From Halorubrum laminariae (GTDB taxonomy: Archaea > Halobacteriota > Halobacteria > Halobacteriales > Haloferacaceae), in contig NZ_JANHDL010000003.1 of the NCBI RefSeq assembly GCF_024494655.1, positions 186,001 through 250,000 of the forward strand: 64,000 bases of DNA, read 5' to 3'. The notes beneath the pieces were generated by a model. The model saw only the letters and a list, made by a program, of their open reading frames with translations, did no database searches and was not told where the DNA came from. How positions within the stretch are numbered: position 1 is the stretch's first letter; each line of letters opens with the position of its first letter. Both the position numbers and the translations under genes were made by a program. Below are positions 1 through 7,375 of the stretch, in pieces.

Positions 1-1365
1 GTCTTTCCAGTACAGCGTGTCGTCGTGGATCGAGTTCTGGAAGGAGACGCCAATCTTCGGATTTTCGAGCGCTGTCCCCTCGACTGCGTCGGGGTTTCGC
101 ATGTGGTAGTGCTTGAACTCTTTCGCTAGGTCATGGCTGCCGACTAACTTGCCGGCACGACGCGAGTCGATAGTCGCAGTATGGTAGTGACCAGGGCACT
201 CCCGGTCGTCACGAACCGACTTCGTGTACCCTTCGCGGTCGCCGGCGAGCAACAAAGAGATCTCGTGAAGCGTCCCGTCGTACGCGATGACCTCACCGGT
301 CTCCCCTTTGAGCACTCTGACGTATAGCTCCGCGTCAACGATGTTCGACGACTTGTGGAGCCGATCCTCGTCGAAGTCCGCCGGATAGATGGGCGTCGGA
401 CTGTTGAATCGGAAACCCTGGCGCGTCGCGAGCGCATCAAGCGACTGCCGGAGCACCGTCGGGTACTGTTCGAAGTTCCAGTATGACCCCTCAACCTCGA
501 CGTCGTACCCCTCCAAGTCGTAGGGGTTGGACATCGCTCTGTTCCCCTGCTTTGTCTCGATGTCTGGCCACCGAGGAGAGATTCGGAAGTACGCGCGCTT
601 CCGAGCTTCTGACTTGGCAGCACCCCACGAGTCGTACCCCCTCGGATAGACATACACGAGGTACTCCCGGACCTCATCGAGTTGGAAATTCTCGGCAGCG
701 CGTGGGGCAAGACCGGAGGATTTGAATCCGAATTCAACGTTCCACTCGGTCCCGTCAATTTCGGCCGTCGTCCTGAGTCGCCCGTGCTGCTCGAAGTCGT
801 GCTCTCCCTGGAGGGAGCGCAGGCCAAAGTACGATCGGAGCGGATTATCGAGGTCCTCACAGTTCCATTTGAGATATGCGTGGAACTCGTGGGGCTGCGG
901 GTCGATGAACGTACGGGCGAAGTGCTCATCGTCAGAGTCGGCTTCCTCGGTGGCCTCGTCAGTGTCGGTCGTGTCCGCCTCGCTCTGTTCTCCGGAACGC
1001 TTCTCGGCGCGCTGGTACGCCTCACATGTCTTGAGATGGTGGGTCGAGTCGTCGTCCCGGGTATGCGTCTCTCGGCAGTATCGACACTGTGAGACTACTT
1101 CAGTGTCGCACCTGCCCTCGTGCCTCACCGCGATACGGTGCTGTTTGAATTTACACCGACAGAACCGACATCTGGCGATGTATCGGGGGTTAACGGTTCG
1201 TTGCCGTGACTCCGTGAATGTGGTTGAGTTGGCTGTCGTATCCGCATCTGCACGGAGTGCGTCCGCTTCTGTTTGTTCGACCGATGTTTGGACAGAGTCT
1301 GTCCGGTCGTCAGTAACTGCCTCGGCCTCTTCGAGCTGCCCGAAGAGGTCATCCGAGTCGGTCAT
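1..1365 (-). CDS. Hypothetical protein with two tandem CCHC zinc fingers (3' end outside window)
   Basis: The frame is open from the ATG at 1365 to the window edge, so at least 455 residues are visible and the C-terminus is missing. A strong Shine-Dalgarno (GGAGGT) lies about 8 bases before this ATG, which favours it over an in-frame ATG at 1395. Residues 1-60 are acidic and low-complexity. Two zinc fingers of identical spacing follow: C66-x2-C69-x12-H82-x3-C86 and C94-x2-C97-x12-H110-x3-C114. A second acidic linker (about 120-150) leads into a long folded region from about residue 150 that I do not recognise. The start overlaps the stop of a small upstream frame (ATGA). The fingers suggest nucleic-acid or protein binding, which is inference. 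Its place next to the 3' end of a tRNA gene suggests an integrated element. Confidence 0.75.
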   Translation of the reverse strand, partial: MTDSDDLFGQLEEAEAVTDDRTDSVQTSVEQTEADALRADADTTANSTTFTESRQRTVNPRYIARCRFCRCKFKQHRIAVRHEGRCDTEVVSQCRYCRETHTRDDDSTHHLKTCEAYQRAEKRSGEQSEADTTDTDEATEEADSDDEHFARTFIDPQPHEFHAYLKWNCEDLDNPLRSYFGLRSLQGEHDFEQHGRLRTTAEIDGTEWNVEFGFKSSGLAPRAAENFQLDEVREYLVYVYPRGYDSWGAAKSEARKRAYFRISPRWPDIETKQGNRAMSNPYDLEGYDVEVEGSYWNFEQYPTVLRQSLDALATRQGFRFNSPTPIYPADFDEDRLHKSSNIVDAELYVRVLKGETGEVIAYDGTLHEISLLLAGDREGYTKSVRDDRECPGHYHTATIDSRRAGKLVGSHDLAKEFKHYHMRNPDAVEGTALENPKIGVSFQNSIHDDTLYWKD

Positions 1366-1475
1366 CGCGACCACCTCCGTATGGAAGGTGCGCATGTATC
1401 CGTCCCAGTGTGATCCCGTCCGGCGCGATCTCTCGCGCCGTAACGTTCAACACACCCCAAGGAGAGGTTACACAC
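1362..1475 (-). CDS. Possible 37-residue micro-ORF coupled to the zinc-finger gene
   Basis: A GTG start at 1475 follows a GGAGGTGG ribosome-binding sequence, and the stop overlaps the ATG of the zinc-finger gene (ATGA). The same frame could instead start at an ATG at 1553, giving 63 residues. The product is Arg-rich with three cysteines and matches nothing I know. It may be a real small protein, a translational-coupling leader, or chance; the junction is the main support. Confidence 0.25.
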   Translation of the reverse strand: MCNLSLGCVERYGARDRAGRDHTGTDTCAPSIRRWSR

Positions 1476-1599
1476 GCCAGACCACCTCCGTTTGTGGAGC
1501 TGGTCGGCGTTCAATCGGTACGTCTGAACACGTACACCCACCGGCGCGGGCAACTGCCTTGGAACAGTTTGGAGCCCGCGCGGGTTGGTTTCGGGTCAC
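1468..1599 (-). CDS. Possible 43-residue micro-ORF
   Basis: The GTG start overlaps the stop codon of the 39-residue zinc-binding microprotein upstream (GTGA). The frame runs to a TAA at 1468, seven bases into the next micro-ORF. It has three cysteines, two of them as CxC, and no recognisable family. Support is limited to the overlapping arrangement and the lack of any competing gene in this stretch. Confidence 0.22.
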   Translation of the reverse strand: MTRNQPARAPNCSKAVARAGGCTCSDVPIERRPAPQTEVVWRV

Positions 1600-1715
1600 G
1601 GCTGACACCTCCCATCCTCGAGCGCCGCGCAGCGCTGTCTCGGATGTTCGATCTCGCAGCCGCAGAACTCACAGATGAGCAGGAGGCCCTCTGCCGGGTC
1701 GATATGACCCGTCAT
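1596..1715 (-). CDS. Zinc-binding microprotein, 39 residues
   Basis: The ATG at 1715 is preceded by a GGTGG ribosome-binding sequence. The product contains CxxCxC at residues 15-20 (CEFCGC), then H24, C29 and C37, a plausible single zinc-binding knuckle. Haloarchaea encode many microproteins under 60 residues with two CxxC-like motifs. It is the first of three or four overlapping frames reading towards the zinc-finger protein, so it may be its operon leader or partner. The function is unknown. Confidence 0.5.
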   Translation of the reverse strand: MTGHIDPAEGLLLICEFCGCEIEHPRQRCAALEDGRCQP

Positions 1716-1888
1716 AATGACCACCGCTGCTCACCGTAGAGATCGCTAGCGGGCGACGACCCGCCTAAGCGGTTCTTATGAACTCCCTTTTTGCAGGGAG
1801 TGGTTGTCAGCCCAGAAAGTGCGAATCCGGCCGCTAGAAGCGTCCTACCTTGCGGTGAAGAACACTGGTTACGGCGAGAAAACGGTAG

Positions 1889-1960
1889 TGGACTCGCGGG
1901 GATTTGAACCCCGGGCCTTCCCCGTGCCAGGGGGATGATCTACCACTGATCTACGAGCCC
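1889..1960 (-). tRNA. tRNA-Ala (anticodon GGC)
   Basis: A full 72-base cloverleaf folds on the minus strand: 7-bp acceptor, 4-bp D stem, 5-bp anticodon stem with loop CTGGCAC (anticodon GGC), and 5-bp T stem with loop TTCAAAT. Acceptor pair 3-70 is G-U, the alanine identity determinant. The discriminator is A and CCA is not encoded. No intron is present. The 3' end points towards the zinc-finger/micro-ORF region, a common integration-site geometry. Confidence 0.96.
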
Positions 1961-2044
1961 TCGTACGCATCCGTTCGTTCCCCGGTGAATATATTAAGGC
2001 CTTCGACTCGACAGCGAGGGCGACCTGCTGCGGTCGCCGCACCG

Positions 2045-2554
2045 TCAGATCCGTTCGGAATCCACATACACGTCGAGGTCGACATCGCGGGTCGATCCCT
2101 CTAGGTCGCGTACGGCCCGCTCGACGACGCGCTCGGCCTCGCCGCGGATGAGCGGAACCGCCTTCGCGAGCACCCAGTCGAACGAGACGAGCCGAGGGAG
2201 ATCGAGCGCGTCGGGGCTGGCGGAGTCGGGATCGAACTCGACTTCCAGCGCAACCTCACAGGAGTCGCCGTTCGGCGTGATGCGCCAGCAGCCGCCCGCG
2301 TCGATGTCCTTCGTAATCTGCCAGTCGATTCGCTCCGGTGGTTCAACGTCCGTCACCGTGGAGTGAGCGGTGTACGTGAGCTTCCACCACGCGAACGTCA
2401 GCGCGTAGCGGGTCCCCGGCCCGCCGTCGCCCGCCGCGGTCCGCACGTCGCGGAGGTACTCCGTGTAGCGGGCATACCGCGGAAAGTCGAGCAAGAACTC
2501 GTACACGTTCTTGGGATCGGCGTACACGGTCGTTCGCACGACGAGTTCGTCCAC
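2045..2554 (-). CDS. SRPBCC (START-like) family protein
   Basis: This 169-residue protein has the pattern of the polyketide cyclase/coenzyme-Q-binding START-like fold. It opens with an ELVVRTTVYADP-type strand and a VYEFLLDFPRYARYTEY helix, then strand pairs and a C-terminal amphipathic helix (VPLIRGEAERVVERAVRDL). Such proteins bind hydrophobic ligands, and the archaeal members are mostly uncharacterised. It is divergent from the iron-uptake genes, with its start about 70 bases from the nearer iron-box operator. Co-regulation by iron is possible but not shown. Confidence 0.8.
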   Translation of the reverse strand: MDELVVRTTVYADPKNVYEFLLDFPRYARYTEYLRDVRTAAGDGGPGTRYALTFAWWKLTYTAHSTVTDVEPPERIDWQITKDIDAGGCWRITPNGDSCEVALEVEFDPDSASPDALDLPRLVSFDWVLAKAVPLIRGEAERVVERAVRDLEGSTRDVDLDVYVDSERI

Positions 2555-2624
2555 ACTCTCACTGGGCGCTGCATCCTGTTAAATCCGCTCGTCGCGGGCG
2601 TGTACACCCGCGTAGCCGGGGTAA

Positions 2625-2638
2625 TTAGGTATGCCTAA
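2625..2638. promoter_or_regulatory. DtxR/Idr-type iron box 1 (TTAGG-N4-CCTAA)
   Basis: The sequence TTAGGTATGCCTAA is a perfect inverted repeat, TTAGG-N4-CCTAA, matching the core of DtxR/IdeR/SirR operators. It lies just upstream of the TATA box of the iron-uptake operon and about 70 bases from the divergent SRPBCC start. Iron-dependent repressors of this family act in haloarchaea. The match is seen in the sequence; the regulator is inferred. Confidence 0.75.
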
Positions 2639-2650
2639 AAATCGACGGGG

Positions 2651-2658
2651 TTTTATTT
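2651..2658 (+). promoter_or_regulatory. TATA box of the iron-uptake operon
   Basis: The T-rich element TTTTATTT sits about 25 bases before the ATG at 2680, the usual archaeal distance to a leaderless start. It lies exactly between the two iron boxes. Confidence 0.6.
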
Positions 2659-2659
2659 G

Positions 2660-2675
2660 TTTAGGGTGGCCTAAA
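2660..2675. promoter_or_regulatory. DtxR/Idr-type iron box 2 (TTTAGG-N4-CCTAAA)
   Basis: TTTAGGGTGGCCTAAA is a perfect 6-4-6 inverted repeat with the same core as box 1, centred 36 bases downstream of it. It covers the predicted transcription start and ends five bases before the ATG, so a bound repressor would block initiation directly. Confidence 0.75.
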
Positions 2676-2679
2676 CAGT

Positions 2680-3873
2680 ATGTTCCCCGATCGCGTATCG
2701 AGGCGTAGTGTACTCACGACGAGCGCAGGATGTCTGACGGCGTCGCTCGCGGGGTGTTCCGCCGCCGGTGGCGACGGTGGAGACGGCGATAGCGACGGCG
2801 GAGCGGTCGATGACGGCAGCGACGGAGCAGACGGAGGCGGCGGCGACGGGAGTTCAGACGAGGTCACACACACGGTTTCCATGGAGCCCGTCGGCGAGGT
2901 CGAGTTCCGCGGTGTGCCGCAGCGCTGGCTCACCTACTTCCCGGGCTACGCCGATATGGGCGTCGCGCTCGGCCACGGGGACGGCCTCGTCGCCGTGGGG
3001 AACGTCCCGCGGTACCACGTCGACGCGTACGACGAACTGCCGGGCGTCTCCGTGAATACCGACGACCTCGCACAGGTGCTCGGCGAGGGCGGTATCGACA
3101 CGGAGATCTATTACGAACTGGACGCCGACGTGCACCTCACCGATCCACAGTGGCTGATCAACAACGCGGCGTTCGGACTGGAGGCGGACGCGGTCGACGA
3201 AGTCGCGACCAACGTGGCTCCGTTCGTCGGCAACACCGTCTTCAGGCGGACCGACGCGTGGCACGAGTACCGATATTACACGCTGTACGAGGCCTTCGAG
3301 ACGGTCGCCGAAGTCTTCCAAGAACGCGAACGCTACGAGACACTTCGCGCGTTCCACGACGGGGTCGTCTCCGACGTTCAGGCCGACCTTCCACCGTCCG
3401 ATCAGCGGCCGAACGCCCTCCTCACGTTCGGTAGCGGAGACGAGCCCGAGCGGTTCTCTCCGTATCGCCTCTCCGACCGCGGCACGAACAAGAAGCAGTT
3501 CCGCGATCTGGGGCTCACAGACGCGCTCGCGGAGACGGGTATCAGCGGGCTCTCCACGACCGACCGCGGGCGGATCGACTACGAGACGATGCTCGAAGTC
3601 GACCCCGACGTGATACTCGTCCGCGGCCATGAGGACAAAAGCGCCGGGGAGTTTGCGGACACCGTCCTCGCGTTCATGCGAGACCACGACGTGGCGAGCG
3701 AACTGACAGCTGTGAGAACCGATCGCGTGTTCCGCGGTGGCCCCATCTATCAGGGCCCCATTCAGCACCTGTTCTCGCTCGAACGCGCCGCCACGGAGAT
3801 CTTCCCAGACACGTTCGCCGGCAAACTGTTCGACCGCGACGAACTGGCTGCGATCGTCACGGAGGAGCCGTGA
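2680..3873 (+). CDS. Iron(III)/siderophore ABC transporter substrate-binding lipoprotein 1
   Basis: This 397-residue protein has a Tat signal with R8-R9 and a lipobox LAGC with the acylated Cys at 26. A Gly/Asp/Ser-rich linker (about 28-65) follows, then a TroA/FecB-like binding-protein fold. Two lobes are visible, with conserved strands such as DPDVILVRGHE near residue 305 and a C-terminal region in which the protein ends at a metal-receptor-type helix. It is anchored outside the membrane and should deliver ferric-siderophore or a related metal chelate to the permease at 5140. It is first in the iron-box-controlled operon and overlaps the next gene by four bases. Confidence 0.85.
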   Translation: MFPDRVSRRSVLTTSAGCLTASLAGCSAAGGDGGDGDSDGGAVDDGSDGADGGGGDGSSDEVTHTVSMEPVGEVEFRGVPQRWLTYFPGYADMGVALGHGDGLVAVGNVPRYHVDAYDELPGVSVNTDDLAQVLGEGGIDTEIYYELDADVHLTDPQWLINNAAFGLEADAVDEVATNVAPFVGNTVFRRTDAWHEYRYYTLYEAFETVAEVFQERERYETLRAFHDGVVSDVQADLPPSDQRPNALLTFGSGDEPERFSPYRLSDRGTNKKQFRDLGLTDALAETGISGLSTTDRGRIDYETMLEVDPDVILVRGHEDKSAGEFADTVLAFMRDHDVASELTAVRTDRVFRGGPIYQGPIQHLFSLERAATEIFPDTFAGKLFDRDELAAIVTEEP

Positions 3874-5147
3874 GCGACGACGCCCGGGAGCCGGCGCTGA
3901 CCCGCCGTCGGCTCATCGTGACGGGGAGCGCCGCGGCCGCAACGGGGGTAGCCGGCTGCGCCGGCGATATCATCGGCGGTTCCGCGGGTGGAGCGGCGGA
4001 CGCGTCCGACCCAACTGCAGACAGCGCTCGCGAAGATACGGGCGGTGGCGACGACGCGAGCGCCGTCGACGACGAAAACGACACACTCGACGCGTGGACC
4101 GCATCGCTCGCGCCCGCCGGAGACGTGACCTTCGAGTCAGTTCCGGAGCGCATCGCGGCCTACGACCTGCTCTCCGCCGATCTTGCCGTCGCGTACGGCC
4201 ACGCGGACGCGATCACTTCCCTCGGATTCGACACCGCGGTCGGTGGCGAGACGTTGTCGGCCTACTACGAGCGGCTCGACGGGGTCGATCCCGACTGGGA
4301 GGGGCTGACACAGCTCAACACGGGGGAGACGGGCGTGAACGTCGACGCCGAGCTGTTGTACGAGCTCGACTCGGATCTCCACCTGATCGATCCGGCGCTC
4401 GTCACGTCCTTCGAGGGGTGGACGCGCGAGGAAGTCGAGGCAATCGGCGAGACCGTCGGCCCTTGGATCGGAAACAACTACAGCCGGAGACACGGCGAAC
4501 CGCCGGCCGCGTGGGATGACGAATACGCGTACTACACCGTCTGGGAGGTCGCAGCACGCGTCTCGACAGTCTTCCGTGCCGAGGCGCGATACGAGGCCCT
4601 CGCCGCCGTCTACGAGAACCTGCTTGCGACGATCGAAGCCGACCTCCCACCTGCGGAGGATCGGCCGACGGTCGCGATGGCCCTCCTCATAGACGGGACG
4701 TTCTATCCGACCGCGGCGAACGCACCCGGATACGCGACGGCCCACGTCCGGCCGTTCGGCGTCGAAGACGCCTTCGCTGGCGAGGCGGTCTCCTTCGAGA
4801 CCACGTACGACTACGAGGCGATGCTCGCGTTCGACCCCGACGTGTTCTTGCATCCATACGGGCTCGCCTCGCACTACTCGGTCCCGGACGTGCGCGAGAT
4901 GCTCGCCGACCACCCGGTCGGGTCCGAGATCACCGCGGTCGACGGGGGGCGTGTCTACGCCTCCGGCGTCCCGATGCAGGGACCGATAGTCACCCTGTTT
5001 CAGACCGAGATGACAGCGAAGCAGCTGTTCCCCGACCGGTTCGGTGAGTGGCCCGACTACGCCGGCGGTCCGTATCCGGAGATTCCAGAGGGCGAACGGC
5101 TGTTCGACAGGAACCGCGTCGCGGAGGTGGTTCGCGGCGATGTCTGA
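3870..5147 (+). CDS. Iron(III)/siderophore ABC transporter substrate-binding lipoprotein 2
   Basis: The GTG start overlaps the previous stop (GTGA) and is preceded by GGAGG at 3861. The 425-residue product carries a Tat signal (R12-R13-R14), lipobox VAGC with Cys30, an acidic linker, and a FecB/TroA-like fold. It is clearly paralogous to the upstream gene, sharing the layout and segments such as ADLPPAEDRP and an AMLAFDPDVFL strand. Two binding proteins with one permease and ATPase suggest broadened substrate range or a duplicated receptor. The ligand cannot be read from sequence. Confidence 0.85.
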   Translation: MSDDAREPALTRRRLIVTGSAAAATGVAGCAGDIIGGSAGGAADASDPTADSAREDTGGGDDASAVDDENDTLDAWTASLAPAGDVTFESVPERIAAYDLLSADLAVAYGHADAITSLGFDTAVGGETLSAYYERLDGVDPDWEGLTQLNTGETGVNVDAELLYELDSDLHLIDPALVTSFEGWTREEVEAIGETVGPWIGNNYSRRHGEPPAAWDDEYAYYTVWEVAARVSTVFRAEARYEALAAVYENLLATIEADLPPAEDRPTVAMALLIDGTFYPTAANAPGYATAHVRPFGVEDAFAGEAVSFETTYDYEAMLAFDPDVFLHPYGLASHYSVPDVREMLADHPVGSEITAVDGGRVYASGVPMQGPIVTLFQTEMTAKQLFPDRFGEWPDYAGGPYPEIPEGERLFDRNRVAEVVRGDV

Positions 5148-6351
5148 GTCGCCCTCCGGAGCGTCGAACGGGTCGCGTGCAGGATCGGACGCGACAGATT
5201 CTGCGGAGACCGCCGCGACGGCAGCCGCTCGCGATCGGTTGGCGTCGCTTTTCGCGGAGTTCGATGGGACGCTCGCGTCGGTCGTCGTCGCGAGCGTCGC
5301 CGTCGTCGGCCTCGGCGGGTTGGTTCAGGTGAGCTTCGGGACGTACTCGATGACCGTCCTAGAGGCGTGGCACGCCGTGTTCGATCCGATGGTGTGGGGC
5401 CACCCCGGTCTGCTCGCGGAGTACTTCCTCGGCGAGACGCTCGGCGGGCTCCTCGCCGTGCAGTTCGGCTGGGCGACCGACGTGGAACTCTCCCATCCGA
5501 CGCTCATCGTCTGGACCGTTCGGCTGCCGCGAGTACTTGTCGCGGTGCTCGTGGGAGCCAACCTCGCGATTTCGGGAGCGATCTTCCAAGCGGTGACCCG
5601 GAACGAACTCGCGAGCCCGTACATCCTCGGCGTTTCATCGGGTGCGGGGCTCGCAATCTTGCTCACGCTCGTGGTCTTCTCGGGGATGAGCGCGTTCCTC
5701 CCGATATTCGCCGCGCTCGGCGGCACCGTCGCGTTCCTGATCGTGTACGCCATCGCGTGGAAAGGCGGCACCTCGCCCGTGCGGCTGGTTCTCGCCGGCG
5801 TCATCGTCGGGACGGTCTTTCAGTCGCTGCAGACGGGGCTGTTCTTTTTCGCCGACGATCTGGGCGTGGTTCAGTCGGCGATCGCTTGGACGACGGGGTC
5901 GCTCACCGGCACCGACTGGGAGCAGGTGCGGCTGGCGCTCCCGTGGACGATCCTCGCGGTCGGGTTCGCGCTCGCGGGGTCACGACAGCTCAACGTGCTC
6001 CTGCTCGGCGAGCGCACCGCGCGGTCGCTCGGGATGTCTGTCGAGCGGGTCCGCTTCGCGCTCTCGGGCGTCGCCATCCTCGCGGCCGCGGCCGCCATCG
6101 CAGTCGCGGGGATCGTCGGATTCGTCGGACTCATCGTCCCGCACATGGTGCGAACGCTCGTCGGGTCCGACTATCGTCAACTGATCGTCGGCTGTGCGTT
6201 CGTCGGCCCGGCGCTCCTCGTCGGTGCCGATGTCGGCGCGCGGCTCGCGATGGATCCGGTCCAGATCCCCGTCGGCATCGTCACCGGACTGGTCGGCGGG
6301 CCGTACTTCCTGTACCTGATGCGGCGACAGGACAACTTGGGTGATCTGTGA
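5140..6351 (+). CDS. Iron-siderophore ABC transporter permease (FecCD/BtuC family)
   Basis: The ATG at 5140 lies inside the end of the preceding gene (eight-base overlap) after a GGAGGTGG sequence; frames extending further upstream are read-through of that gene. The 403-residue protein is a FecCD/BtuC-type permease with about nine or ten membrane segments. It has the family's conserved RLPRVLVAVLVGANLAISG segment after the first helices and GIVGFVGLIVPHMVR near the C-terminus. It forms the membrane pore of the importer. An Ala/Ser-rich polar N-terminal extension of about 40 residues precedes the first helix. Confidence 0.93.
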   Translation: MSESPSGASNGSRAGSDATDSAETAATAAARDRLASLFAEFDGTLASVVVASVAVVGLGGLVQVSFGTYSMTVLEAWHAVFDPMVWGHPGLLAEYFLGETLGGLLAVQFGWATDVELSHPTLIVWTVRLPRVLVAVLVGANLAISGAIFQAVTRNELASPYILGVSSGAGLAILLTLVVFSGMSAFLPIFAALGGTVAFLIVYAIAWKGGTSPVRLVLAGVIVGTVFQSLQTGLFFFADDLGVVQSAIAWTTGSLTGTDWEQVRLALPWTILAVGFALAGSRQLNVLLLGERTARSLGMSVERVRFALSGVAILAAAAAIAVAGIVGFVGLIVPHMVRTLVGSDYRQLIVGCAFVGPALLVGADVGARLAMDPVQIPVGIVTGLVGGPYFLYLMRRQDNLGDL

Positions 6352-7310
6352 GTATGTCCGGGATGCACACCGACCCCAACGCTGCCGCAGACGCCGCGAC
6401 CGACGCTACTGCCGATTCCGACACTGCCGACACCGCCGACACTGTCGACTCCGACACTGCTGACACCGACGCTACCGACGCCATCGCAGACGCTACGACC
6501 GATGTCGGCGCTGCCGACACCAAAGCTGCCCTCCACGGTGAGGATCTCGCGCTCGGCTATCCCGCGACGGACGAGCCGGTCGTCGAGACCGAGCGAGTCG
6601 ACGTGCCCGCGGGAGAGGTGACCGCGCTCGTCGGCCCAAACGGCTCCGGGAAGTCGACGCTGTTGAAGGCGCTGGCGAAGCAGTTGAAACCGGATGCAGG
6701 ACAGGTACTTCTCGACGGCGAAGACATCGTGAGCTACGGTCCGAAGGAGTTCGCTCGCGAGGTCGGCCTGCTCTCACAGGAGAACGAGGCACCGGGGTCC
6801 ACCACGGTTGAAGAGCTCGTATACCATGGACGGTATCCGCACCGTGGCTTCTTCGACGCAGTGACCGAAACGGACGACGAGGCGGTCGACCGGGCCATAG
6901 ATCTGGCGGGGATCGATCACCTGCGTGACGCGTCCGTGAGCGACCTCTCCGGCGGGCAGAAACAGCTCGCGTGGATCGCGATGACGCTCGCACAGGACAC
7001 CGACGTGCTCCTCTTAGACGAGCCGACGACGTACCTCGACTTGCACCACCAGCTCCGCGTGATGGAGGTCGTTCGCGAGCTAAACGAGGACGCCGGTGTC
7101 ACCGTCGCCGTCGTGCTCCACGACATCGCGCAGGCTGCCAGATTCGCGGACAACCTCATCGCGATGCAGGACGGTGCGGTGTACGACTGGGGACCGCCGG
7201 CGAAGGTGGTCACCGAAGGACTGTTGGCAGACGTCTTCGACGTGGTCGCGAGCGTCGACACCGACGCCCCCGACGGACCGGTCGTTCATCCGCACCACCC
7301 CGTTCGTTGA
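6348..7310 (+). CDS. Iron-siderophore ABC transporter ATP-binding protein
   Basis: The GTG start overlaps the permease stop; an ATG two codons later is equally possible. Residues from about 60 form a FecE/BtuD-type ATPase with Walker A GPNGSGKST (96-104), Q-loop LLSQENEAPG, signature LSGGQKQ, Walker B VLLLDEPT and the H-loop in VVLHDIAQA. It energises the importer encoded by the three upstream genes. The first 55 residues are unusual: a low-complexity Asp/Thr/Ala tract repeating DTAD-like units, absent from typical FecE proteins of about 260 residues. Confidence 0.93.
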   Translation: MSMSGMHTDPNAAADAATDATADSDTADTADTVDSDTADTDATDAIADATTDVGAADTKAALHGEDLALGYPATDEPVVETERVDVPAGEVTALVGPNGSGKSTLLKALAKQLKPDAGQVLLDGEDIVSYGPKEFAREVGLLSQENEAPGSTTVEELVYHGRYPHRGFFDAVTETDDEAVDRAIDLAGIDHLRDASVSDLSGGQKQLAWIAMTLAQDTDVLLLDEPTTYLDLHHQLRVMEVVRELNEDAGVTVAVVLHDIAQAARFADNLIAMQDGAVYDWGPPAKVVTEGLLADVFDVVASVDTDAPDGPVVHPHHPVR

Positions 7311-7375
7311 TCCCTCGGTCGCTCTCGCTCCCGCTCGATCGTCGCCTGCGTTCCGTGTGATAACGCGCCGGCCGC

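Noticed and set aside
1789..1806. CTCCC-TTTTTGCA-GGGAG hairpin as a terminator
   Set aside because: Short stem with no consistent T-run on the needed strand; no gene clearly ends there, so I could not support it.
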